Source: Stichopus chloronotus
Lineage: Eukaryota; Echinodermata; Holothuroidea; Aspidochirotida; Stichopodidae
Length of the DNA stretch: 64,000 nucleotides
Reading direction: 5' to 3'
Assembly: GCA_021234535.1 (NCBI GenBank)
Contig: CM037837.1
Span: 7,104,218-7,168,217, forward strand
Of this stretch, positions 36,934 through 62,785 are shown piece after piece (positions within the stretch are counted from its first letter, which is position 1; every line of letters begins with the position of its first letter). The notes under the pieces are model-generated. The model saw only the letters and a list, made by a program, of their open reading frames with translations, did not search any database and had not been told where the DNA came from. A program made the translations under genes and the position numbers.

Positions 36934-38179
36934 GGAATGCCAGCCTTTGAGGCAACCACCCACATTTCTATTCTTCAATGTGACCTCAAGAATTTTTAAC
37001 TCCCCCAATGTAAACTGGAAAATGTTATAATGTGGTCGATTTTTTTTTTTGAGGGGAGTGGAGGGCGACGAGGGGACATATTCCCAGTTTTGAGTGGAAG
37101 GGAATACGGTTCTTACACTTTTGTCTCCCCCCTCCCACCTTTGTGACATGAAACAAAAAAAACAACAAAACTCACCTCATCTTAGTGGAAGTGTCAAATA
37201 TTTTAAGCATATTCTAAAAATTAAACTAAACTCAAACTTCCTTAAATTTATCTCAGATAGACTGTGGAAAGTGCCATTTCCTCAGATGTTCAAGTTACCC
37301 ATGCAGCTTCCCCATATACGCCACTTATAGGACAAAAAAAATAACTTATCTTTAGGTCAGATGTAACCTTCCCTAGGCTTGGCATTTTTATTAAAAAAAT
37401 CTTCTTTCCGCTATGCCCCTAAACGATGGTGGCCACTCAGCTTGGATGGAGCCAAATTACTCTAAATGCCCCACTTTAACCATTTGCCTGAGGCCTCGAT
37501 ATTTTATAGTTACCCCTCCCCATGATAAAAAGTCGATCAGGTTACGTCACTGATAGGAGAAGAGACTGTTAACTTTGGGTCAGATACCGTCCTCCCTCTA
37601 TTTTTAAAATCAGATCGATCCCTAAGTATGTCTTAAGCATCAAAAGCAATGATCTGATTATCTATACAACCTGAATGATCATGACGTCACCTTAAACATG
37701 TTACCTCCAACCCTCATCTCGGGATGATACAGCCTTCTGATCTAATCTGAAATGGCAGTCACATATCACCAACATATACAGAAGCGGGAAGAATACCAAT
37801 CTGGTTTTCTTAGTAGAAATCTGGAAAGTTGCCGCCTCATGTCATGTTGCACTATATATACACTTGAGCGTTGTACCGGTAAGTCGTCTCGACTGTAGAG
37901 CCATAACTTTTTTTTGTCCATATCTGACAAAAGACATTGACGATTAGGAGAGGGTTCAAAAGTAATTGCTGTTCAAATTGATTACCACTACTCCAGTGAT
38001 CCAGACTGATGCATACATCGCTTGTTGGATAAATTCAGTCTCCCAGTTCTCGCCACAAACGGCAGCCACTGCTGACTCGGGCTCTGACTTCCCTACATGA
38101 GGTGCATGGTTGAGGGATTGGTATTCCTCCAAGTAATTTCATACATCCTGTTCATACAAAGGAAAAGACATTCGTTCAA

Positions 38180-38285
38180 CGCAGAAAGTCTGTGACGCAG
38201 AGGCAATTTTTATCCCCCCCCCCCCACAGTTTCTTCTGCCTCTCCCCCATTTACCCCAAATCTAAAATCACGGTGCCGCTATTAC
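38180..38285. repeat. Fragment related to the 801-bp hAT-like family
   Basis: A poly-C tract is followed by TTCTTCTGCCTCTCCCCCAT and TCTAAAATCACGGTGCCGCT. This resembles the end of the copy at 22954-23358 (CATTCTAAAATCCTGGAGCC). No opposite end was found. Confidence 0.4.
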
Positions 38286-38729
38286 TTTCATAATTGTGGC
38301 CGTAAACTGATCAAGCCATAAACAGAGTCGCTTTAATAACATCCCACAAAGTTCTTGTGAGCAGCGCAGACACTTTTTTATCAGAACCATAATTAAATGG
38401 AATAAACCATAGTCCAGGCTAGATTACCGCACTCATTTGGACAATTACTGCTGATGGAAATCAATAAATGCTCTTCATACGTGTTTTTCTGCAAACGTAT
38501 TTGATCCACATCTAGACGGAGGTGAAAACACAAAGTAAAAAGTTATCGAATTATTGGCACCTCATCAGATGAACAGTCAGAGCGTGGGTGAATCTTTCCT
38601 GGGAGGGCTCAGTATCGTAGCCTCAGAGGAGGAGGGGGTGGCGACAACTTCCCCCACGACTCAAATGGATTACCAGCGCCCTTTTCAGCTTTTCACAAAA
38701 GGCAAAAATAATAAAAGCGATAGGTAAAG

Positions 38730-38930
38730 ATGAGAATGAAAAGAAAAAAAATGAAAGAGAAGCCGGAAAGAACATGCAAGTTTCAGAACTTCAGCGCCCT
38801 CTGCTTCCAGGAAATGATGGAAGTGTTGCCAATTTTCTGCCTTCAATTTCATGCAAGTACAGTATTCATCTTGAAAATGTGCAAATTTTATCATGACTTC
38901 TTCAGTTGCGAACTGCTAAAATGAGATTAA
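38730..38930 (+). repeat. Interspersed repeat, copy B
   Basis: The plus strand aligns with the minus strand of 8290-8480 (see copy A): AAGAAAAAAAATGAAAGAG, CAGCGCCCTCTGCTTCC, GATGGAAGTGTTGCC and CATGCAAGTA. The family is not recognised. Confidence 0.5.
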
Positions 38931-40382
38931 TTTCTCATCGAAGAAAATACAATAACATTTCCTGGCAATCTAGGGCGGGGAGGGGGGATTTTTTCTGGTA
39001 GGCTCCGCTCCAAATGCCGGACTCTGGAGCGCCTCTTAAATAGTTTTTTTAAACAAAAATTCTCAGTTTACCCCTCATATTCTAGCTGCACCAGTGCAAC
39101 ATGATTATGTTGTATTTCCGTATCACATTGCATCATCCTCCTCGATATTATCTCTTCCATGTCACAGGCTCAGTCAGGAAAACGAATCTAGCCACATCCT
39201 TGGGACGCAATTCACCCCTTGACAGCCTCAGTGCATCTTACAATCACTGGGACTCCACTGCCCAATGACAAAAAAAAATGTGGGACTAAAGAATATCTTC
39301 ATCCCCACAAAATATTTGTCAAGTTCTCCAAGAATATACGTGAGAGGATTCATAATTTATGATTCTTGCACCAACTCAACCCATCTGATATGTAATAGCA
39401 TTTTCATGGACTTACCAGTTTAGCTCTTATTAATTTGAGAAATGTCAAAGATGAGATCCCTGTTTCAAGACTGTGCATATGCGGCTTATAGTATCCATTT
39501 CGGACCATCTGTGGAATCTGAAAAGCCAAGTTTTCTTGTACGCTCCGCGCTAACTGATGGTGGCACTCCGCTTAGATAGTCCTTAGGATTCCTATAAAGA
39601 GAAAGTTGTGACAAAAGGTTATTTGACCCGAATTTTGCAGTTGGGGGAAAATGGTGCCTAAAACCGCAACCCTCTCTAAGTAGCAGTCCTAATGAGTCAT
39701 GCCGGCATTCACCCCTCCAATATCTTTAAAGCGCAGTGGGTATTTCTATGATACAGCGCCTCTGAAAGCTGTTTTCGCCCCCTCTGACTGAAACTGCTAG
39801 CTCCTCCCCTGCAGTGAGGGCCGAAGCTTAATTGGTGCCCACCATCCCTTTAATGATAGCTGCAGTTATGGAGAGACTATGTATGAGAAGGACCCGCAAC
39901 GGTCCGTCAGCGCACTCCAGAGCGTGCCAGAAAATTAGTGAAAAAAAATACCCCATAGATCACCGGAATTCTTCACAGGCTCCACAGGCGTCCTTTCAGA
40001 GCTTGCGGCGGAAAAAAAAAAACAGCTGTTGTGGACGTGCTTTGTCCCCCTTCCCGTCACCCCCACACTGCAGATGAAATATTAGAAGCTCAGCTTGGGT
40101 GGGGAAATTCTTTGAAATCTTCGTTAGACTGTTTAGAAACTTAATTCACGATTGTGATTGTGCACGATTGTGATCACACACAATTCTCATTATGTGTCCA
40201 ACTTATTGGGTAGACCAATTACCCCATTTCTTCACCCATTCCTCCCCCCCCCCCCTCCCGTCCACACGCACACAAACCTGGATACGGCACTGCTGACGAT
40301 CAAAACAGAGACCTACCTCTGGAGTAACACAGAAATATAATAGACTTCTCCGGGTATGAGAAACATTTCCTATGTGCTCATT

Positions 40383-40414
40383 GGTAGGGTTCCTTTATAT
40401 AAATGAACCCTACC
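40383..40414. repeat. Perfect 10-bp inverted repeat with 12-nt loop
   Basis: GGTAGGGTTC at 40383-40392 is mirrored by GAACCCTACC at 40405-40414; the loop is CTTTATATAAAT. No U tract or gene end follows, so it is not read as a terminator. Confidence 0.7.
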
Positions 40415-40424
40415 CATTGGCAGT

Positions 40425-40480
40425 GGAGAGCGCCACACTAGTTCTCGCCTTCCTGGAGAGCGCCACACTATCGCCTTCCT
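40425..40480. repeat. Two-copy tandem duplication, 26-30 bp
   Basis: GGAGAGCGCCACACTA followed by TCGCCTTCCT occurs twice; the first copy has four extra bases. Confidence 0.8.
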
Positions 40481-42506
40481 GAAGAAGTCAGCACAATAAA
40501 CCGAGTTGGCAACACAAATTACCACCCCCCCCCCCCATCCCACATGGAAATATACTTTGTGTTAATTGATTAAGATGTTACTTGAAGCGTATTGGCATTA
40601 GTGAATGATTTCCCTAAAGATTTCGTCATACGTGATCCTGCATTATGCACACTTAGGGCATTATTGGCCCACTGTGAAAAGCGGTCTGCAGCTATGTCAA
40701 TATGAGAAGAGCGGTTAAGAGGGCGGACATAAATTGTAATTCCGAAAAGAAGTAAAATCCTCAGGTTGACGAGAAATGTAAGCTGTAACATCTATGTTTT
40801 CGTTATGGTGGTTTTATGGGGATATGGTAAAAAAAATCTCAGAAAAATCAAAATTTTGGCCGTACATTTTAAGGTGATTCGAAATATTTATCGACTGTTT
40901 AGTCAAAAGTTGATTTTTAAGTCAAAACATCGACTTTTGAATCGGGGGAGCTGGGGGGGGGGGGGGGTGGTGCTAACCGCACCAAAACTGTGACTGATTG
41001 GGTAAATCTCGATCCTGCTAATAATTCCATTACCACAAACGTGTGCGAATAGACAGTATGCTTTGTAAGTTACAAAGTTGCCGATTTGTTTTTTAATTCG
41101 AGTCGATTTTATTGTTATAGGGATTGCCCACTGGGGAAAATTTAAATTTTATAAAAAAAAATAAGATAGGAACATTTTTCTCTGTTGGTTAAAACGATAT
41201 TTCAACAACATTTTCAGTACGGAAGGTATGACTTTTTAAAGAAATATTTATTTCGAAACGGTGTATTGCGTCATGGCAAATTTGAGATGCTGCTCGGGCA
41301 TATCTACCACTCATGAATAACATTTATATTTCTTTACAATCGTGACTTTCTTAAAGGAAACATTATGATCTTAATATTCACAATATTTTCAAGGAAATCT
41401 ACTACATAACTGGTCTACTTTTCCACTAGTATTAAATTTCCAGGCGAAATTAAGGTTTCAATTTCAAAGAAAAGCAAAGACTTCTTGCAATAATTTGCCA
41501 CGGTTAGAAGACATTTTGTAACTTTCATCCAACTGAAAATCTTTCTTGACCAGAGAAGTCTCAGTTCAAACAGCAATATCTTGACTTAGGAACAAGATGT
41601 TGATGTGGTTTGAAGTGCCTGCAATGGAAAATTCAATTAAGAAACACTTCAATTGCTAGTAAAGTATGTCTTGAAGTCGATATACTGATCATTATACAAG
41701 CCAAAAATTTGATTTTCCTTTAGTCAAAATTTGGATTTATTTTACTGAAGTCGAAATTTGGATTTCCTTAGTCGGAATTCGACTTTTCGAGAAAGGTTTA
41801 GTAGTGATTTCATTTGCAAAATGAATCGTGATGGTCTCGTGCGATCTTACTTCTATTAGGGACTTTTATAGGCTACTCTGAAACTGTAGAAAATTTAGCC
41901 CGTTTACCAATTGAAGTGCTGAGTGTAGGTATACTATTTAAAACAAATTTTAAGACAGCTGGGCCTATCACGAAGTAACATATCACTCAATTTTAACGAT
42001 GCTATATTTTCTAAAATAATCTTACTTCAAACTTAAAGAGTTTAAAACAACGTCAAAATTCGACTTGAAAAGAAAAATTTTGTTTTCAGTGGACAAAAAC
42101 AAAATTTTGACGCAGAAGCGTCAAAATTGGCAACTTGAACAGTTCTGTGAAAAAGTGTTACAAATCTACTAGGAGGTGGTTGCTGAAGCAAATATGTCAA
42201 AAAATGAGTCTCCAGCAAGATCATAAACTTTTACCATTTTCACCAAAAAATATGTACAAGACACAATAAAAATCATAAAAAACAGTAAAGATTGGAACTA
42301 CTAGTTATGCTCTTTTCTTTTACAGACGAAGAGTGGAATATTGAAGGCTAAACACAAACTTGGAAATCTCAACCAACTGTAACCATATTTCATGGTTTTT
42401 AATTTTATGTCATGTTAATTACTATTAAATATTTGTTACTTACCGCCTTTTTTTAACCTTTGCAACTTTAACACAAAACGTAGGCCTAAGTAGGTAAAGC
42501 TCATTG

Positions 42507-42695
42507 CAGGCCCGTATCCGTCCGAATCCCTCCCCCACCCTACAAGATCTGGAGTTCCGCTCAGCCTACGAGAGTAAGCCTACATTAGCAACTTTTTTTA
42601 ATGCGTTTTCATTTGTTGGTCATAATTGTCGGGTAAAATGTTCAACTTGTGATGAAAGTGAACCCACTCACTGAAAAAAGCTCCATACAGGTCTG
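42507..42695. mobile_element. Short inverted-repeat element (MITE-like), copy 2
   Basis: The left end is CAGGCCCGTATCC, the inverted right end CAGACCTGTATGG. CATTG lies directly outside both ends (42502-42506 and 42696-42700), consistent with a 5-bp target duplication. Internal sequence matches copy 1, including the shared word TAATTGTCGGGTAAAATGTT. Confidence 0.65.
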
Positions 42696-43379
42696 CATTG
42701 AGATGTGAGCGCCAATCAACTAATTCAGCTACACTTTTTCTTCTTGGGAAGGAGGTGGGCAAGCTCTCAGGTTTAAGAGGATTTTGAAGTGTGGGAAAGG
42801 TTGGTTAACGTTGAGGCAGGGGAATTTAGGAAATTCATATCCAGTGTGAACCATTGTAAACTGCTAACCGTACAGTAATTCAAATTTAGACAGTATGTTT
42901 TCTGTCTTGAAACAAGGAACCGTAATGTCCAAATTAATCTCTTATCTTGGCAAATGTACAGTACGTGAATGGCTCTGCAAGGAAGAACGAACAGAAAAAC
43001 ATGTGGCTTCTTTCTTACATGAAACTTATATGTTCTTACAGTGACCTCATAGTAGAGACTAGATTGTTATGGTTACATCCTCTGTGAAATAAACTCGGCA
43101 AATTTGTTTCTTTCTTTACAAATAGTCAATCTCTTTCATTCCCTCCCTGCCCCCCCACCCCCCCCCCACCCCACACACAAACACACACAACCTCCCTTTC
43201 TTTTCCTTATAGATCTTGCAGACTGCTACAATTAGGAAAAGTTTTCAGATGACAAAAACAGTCTGCCGAAAACAACTTCAGGTCTGACAAATCAGTTGCA
43301 CTACCTTCTACCTGCTTGGGCACCTTTTCTGTAAGCACATTGGAGAGTGGGAGGAGGTTACATTATGCCGAGTAAAAGC

Positions 43380-44617
43380 TGGTCAGACATGGTGCTTGTT
43401 TTTTCTTGAAGTGTCCCAAATTATACCACTAAGAATGGAAATATTGTTACCGTGCAAAATAGCAGAGAAATTTATCAACTCCAAAAAGGACGAAATCAAC
43501 ATCGTGTTTGAATTTTCAACAATGACCTTTTTATATCTATACCTCACATCATCCCGTGCACATCCTTCAATTGAGTCTGAACATTTAACAGTTACAATAA
43601 TTGGGATGAGATCTTCATCCTGAAAATATATGACCTTCAGATTGCATGATAAAGAGGGAGTTTTTTTTATAGTTTTCATATATTTCGATACCAAAGGAGA
43701 ATTGGTTACAAATGGTGGGGACATGGTTCAGTCGATGGGGTTGAATTAGCGGCATCAATAAGAGGTACTGTACTGATCCTCAAAGTATAACCACACTTTC
43801 TGAGAGAGAGAGAGGTGGGTGGAGAGAGAGTAAGGTGGAGAGAAACAAACTTTTCTTGAAAGAAAGACAAAACACATTTTCACAAGATTCAAGTGATACT
43901 GAAAGGATTTTGGATTGAACTTTAAAAATGTTAAACTTCAGACACATTTCAAGTGTCATTAATCAGCAATATTCGTTCAAATATACTAAGGTATCTCTCT
44001 CTTCATTAAGTACACTTACAGCTATACACCATGCAATGACTGGATTTCCCTCCACACAGACTGGCGATGTATGTCACAATTTGAGGGCAGTAAAAGACAA
44101 CTTTGATCACTATGTGCGATATTAGCATTAACTCTATCAAACAGTATTTGCACCTGTGAAATTCCACATTTGCCACAGACTTGGAATTAAATGTAATCAT
44201 AGAAGTAGGTAGTACTTCCATGCTTCAATCCTTGCAGGGTACACACTTTATAAAACCTTCTAATTGCACTTAACACAACCATTGCAGCAAGCACTGAAAG
44301 CAATTTGGTCTTAATACTTGGTCTATGCAGCACAAGTACTTTTTGGATTGAGTTAAAGCAAAACCATCTCCATCAAACGAGCGTACATTCAAGTCATCGA
44401 TTAACTGAGGCCCTTTACAGTTGCCCATTTCAGACACGACGGAAAGGAGGACTAACTGCCGAGCGACCATCGTGCTTCCTTCCTTCTGGACTATCACAAT
44501 TAGCACAGTATCTGTATGAGTGTTAGTTCTGCCACTACCCGACCCACAAAGTTTAATAGGAGCTCCATTCTGAATATTGCCACTGGAGTCCAAAGTACAT
44601 TGTATGTCTAACAGCAT
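43380..44617 (-). other. Unassigned minus-strand ORF cluster, possible gene
   Basis: Two open blocks look coding-like. Block one (44617-44270, 115 codons) includes NIQNGAPIKLCGSGSGRTNT, DTVLIVIVQKEGSTMVARQL and DDLNVRSFDGDGFALTQ. Block two follows a good acceptor (GGTCATATATTTTCAG) at 43621 and reads DEDLIPIIVTVKCSDSIEGC, then a possible donor GATGAT then GTGAGG near 43543. Composition is balanced and Cys-containing, unlike chance frames nearby. I recognise no domain, the joining of the blocks is unproven, and the start is unknown. It lies between the HPD 3' end and the MAPKAPK5 upstream region. Confidence 0.3.
43801..43850. repeat. GA-rich microsatellite
   Basis: GAGAGAGAGAGG with a second GAGAGAG run within 50 bp. 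Confidence 0.8.
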
Positions 44618-46464
44618 TCATCATGTACAAATATCTAAAAACACTTCATCCTCACGTCCGTACGCAAGACATGCGGTGTTGTATTAAAAGTGCAAATCAA
44701 AATGTCATGACTTCACAATAAATTTGTACCCTAGCAGAAATTACGTTTTCAGATGCTCCAACAACTATGGACTGCGGGTGACTCGGGTCAGAAATTTTGG
44801 ACCCGGTGCACACGCTACTTTATGTGGTAGGTACTTCACTGCATGAATACGTCACTAAAAACAATCACTGAACAAATGCTTTTGATCATTACAACATCTC
44901 AGCACGTACTTCGCATGGCTAGTTAGGTATGTGCTTTGTACCTAAATACTAGTCGAAGTGATTTTACCAAACCACTGGGGGTATAAAAGAGTTGTTCCAA
45001 GTCTTGGGGTACAGATGGTCACCAACTAGTTACCAGATTTGTGGTATTCATGAATATGTGCTGTTGTAACTCTAAAAACAAATCCAACTATTAGATGTCA
45101 AATCAGGATCTGAGAATCAAGGTGAGAACCTCCTTGCAGGCAAAAGGTATGAGATATACTGGCAGTGCTTAAGTGCGTTACACTTAGGAAAGTGCCCACA
45201 ACTACATGAATAATCTGGCACCATCATAAAATGACTCATTGCTGAAAATAACCCATATGTGCTTGATCCCTGCTCAAGTAACCCTTTACTAGACAAGTAG
45301 ACAAGGTTAAAAACACTGTACCATGTGACCACCTTGACTAGGCATTGATCCTCAACGACAATACGTATGTTTTTATTGGTTGACATATAAGAGCATGCCA
45401 AATAAGTTCATAAAGAACAAAGCAGCGTTAGGAAGTTGAGTCTGGGAACAAAAATGTGATCTTATGATTCAAAAACTGATAGCAACTAAGTGGTACGACA
45501 ACATTACAGTCACACCATGTGTATAGCTGGATAAAAATATCACAGCGAAGATTCAGGCAATGCCTTTGTGCATTCAGCCTTATTTTACAAATTAAAAAGT
45601 GCAAATCATTACGGAGACAAGGCAATGGAAGAAATTTTACAATGTAAGTTTCAGTTGCAAAAATTGGTTAAGTGACAATGGCATCAAGTGATTCATGTTG
45701 GCATTCTCTGTACATCTCTGGTATTGTAATTTACTCTTATTTATATATGTACATTAAATCTCACTTCATTTAATTTCTTCCTTGCAAACGCATAAACGTT
45801 TTCAAAATGCTAAATGCTCGACAGGTCGTTGTCGATGATAATCAGATGGAGATGGCAGGGAAGGTAAAATCACAGCAATTTTGTTTGCCCTAGGATTTAT
45901 GGGGTAAAAGTTCTTCCAAACTGAAGTAATCAATAGCGCCCTATCTCCCGCTCTGAGACATTTCAGACTGCCAGGAACTTTCATGACCTTTGCTGAGGTA
46001 TTTTATCACTGTAGACGGTTCAGAATTACAAGGGCCAGCTCGACCATAAAATTGAATTAATAAAGTGGAGACCTCGGTGACAGAGTTGAGTTGATCAAAT
46101 GAGGTCAATTCTGACAAACTCCACATATCTGGTCAGATGCGATGTGCCCCCTAAGCTCCTGGGGTGAGGAAAAACACTATGAGAAAATTCCTGTTTCTTA
46201 CTAGGCTATGACTCTTTTTTGGGGGGACAGATACAGATAACAAAATGGCCATTGACAAAATTCAACAAAAGGTAAATCATCCCTATGATTGATAGATGAG
46301 CACCACTGCTCAATATAACAACACTTCAAAACACACTATGATTTCAGTTGTAGCCTCTGTTGACATCTGCCCATATTCTTCAAGAAAAAAAGGAGGGAAA
46401 AAAAAAGGAAAATGGAAAGCTCAGAGTCAATCCAGGATGTGTTTCCTCTTTCTGGTCCTCATTA
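44618..46464. other. DNA 3' of HPD, probably its 3' UTR in part
   Basis: A minus-strand AATAAA at 45377-45372 would give an HPD 3' UTR of about 1.1 kb. Open frames at 46126-45941 and 45984-45802 are of ordinary length, overlap each other in different frames and match nothing recognised. Confidence 0.35.
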
Positions 46465-61306
<14,842 letters not shown>

Positions 61307-61699
61307 CTGAAAAATCAAACAGAAGGAATTAATTAACATCATATTTCACACAGGAATTTCATTTCAATTCATGTATACAGTAGCACATCCACTACCATGT
61401 ACGGTAATTCGCTACCCACAAAAATTAGTGAGCATCACTGACACAAATTGAAAGCACACTTCGGCACTTATCCGCCAAGACATTGATCAGTGGAGGGGAA
61501 ATGCACACAAGGTTTAATACTGTACAGGGGTACAAGTTGCATTTTGATTCAAACAGCTAGACCCACTTTCAGAAGGAGACTGGAACTTAAGTTATCTCCG
61601 ACTTTCTGTCGACGATTTCAAGGATTCAAACTTTTTTTTTCATTTTAATTTCATTGGAGTGTATTTCTCAAAGTGGCATTGAAATTTGCTTGTCACTAA

Positions 61700-62400
61700 A
61701 TTCCATTTCATTGGCTTATATGCCCTGTGAATTTAGTTCATGTGTAGTCTCATCAAACAGACATGATTCATACATATCGCTTATTGAAAAATTTATGCCA
61801 TGGCATACTCTTTGGCAACTTTAATTCCATCTTTTTCTATTTCCAAAAGGTTGTAAAATTTCAATGAAAATTCCATTTTTCCATTTGCCTTACATGCCCT
61901 GTGAATAAAGTTCATGTGTAGTCTCATCAAACAGACAAGATTCACACATATCACTTATTGAAAAATTTATGCCATGGCATACTCTTTGGCAACTTTAATT
62001 CCATCTTTTTCTATTTCCAAAAGGTTGTAAAATTTCAATGAAAATTCCATTTTTCCATTTGCCTTACATGCCCTGTGAATAAAGTTCATGTGTAGTCTCA
62101 TCAAACAGACATGATTATGTATATCACTTATTGAAAAATTTATGCCATGGCATACTCTTTGGCAACTTTGATTCCATCTTTTTCTTTTTCCAAAAGGTTG
62201 TAAAATTTCAATGAAAATTCCATTTTTCCATTTGCCTTACATGCCCTGTGAATTAAGTTCATGTGTGGTCTCATCAAACACACATGATTCATTCATATCA
62301 CTTATTGAAAAATTTGTGCTATGACATAAATTGCTCTTTTGCAACTTTGATTCCATTTTTTCTTTTTTCAAAAGCTCATAAAATTTCAATGAAAATTACT
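61700..62400. repeat. 174-bp tandem repeat, four copies
   Basis: The landmark TGCCCTGTGAAT starts at 61721, 61895, 62069 and 62242, a period of 173-174 bp. Each unit continues with GTTCATGTGTAGTCTCATCA, AACAGACATGATTCA, CTTATTGAAAAATTTATGCC, ATGGCATACTCTTTGGCAAC and AAAAGGTTGTAAAATTTCAA. Units two and three are almost identical; the outer ones are more diverged, consistent with expansion by unequal exchange. It lies upstream of the first HPD exon seen. Confidence 0.93.
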
Positions 62401-62594
62401 GAAGTATAGATAAGACCATATATGGTATAATAAGTTAGATATGACATAGATACAAGATTGGTCTCGGCTGTTTTCCCTTGATCTAGTTGAGTTTAGTAGA
62501 AAAAAGGATCATGAGGGATGAATTAAGTCCCCATAAAGGACTCGAAAAAAAAAAAAAAAAACAACCAAACCAAACCAAAAAAAAAAGGTACAAA

Positions 62595-62785
62595 AATCAA
62601 ACCCGGTCACAAAGCTTACAGTACTTATTCAGTGCATTTTTAAACCCATTAACACTTCTTGCCATTACTACATCCTCAGGCAACTCATTCCATTCATTCA
62701 CTACCCTCTCAGAGAAAAGAAGTAACGATGAATATTGATCCTACTTTAACTTTCTGGAGTTTAACACAATGACCTCTAGATACAG
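62595..62785 (-). pseudogene. LINE 3' end remnant (end of reverse transcriptase ORF)
   Basis: The minus strand encodes FFSERVVNEWNELPEDVVMA and FKNALNKYCK before a stop, the usual C-terminal ending of CR1/RTE-like non-LTR elements (FFS-RV---WN-LP--VV, then F----D-Y). The preceding block RGHCVKLQKVK lies in another frame, so a frameshift separates them. A/T-rich tail-like sequence (62545-62590) follows on the minus-strand 3' side. Confidence 0.75.

Larger units (their letters stand above)
36934..42506. other. Intergenic DNA with decayed repeats
   Basis: No exon was supported. Contents: repeat fragments at 38180-38285 and 38730-38930, poly-C/poly-G tracts near 38215, 40245, 40525 and 40955, a hairpin at 40383-40414 with a small tandem duplication beside it, and TCGACTTTT/AAGTCGAAATT words at 40870-40945 and 41680-41800 that may be the ends of an old hAT-type element. 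Confidence 0.4.

Noticed and set aside
1779..39926. GCACTCCAGAGCGTGC found at about 1779 and 39911
   Set aside because: A single shared 16-mer; flanks do not align clearly, so no repeat family could be defined.
45802..46126. Two minus-strand frames downstream of HPD
   Set aside because: Short, in different overlapping frames, with no recognised product; more likely HPD 3' UTR.
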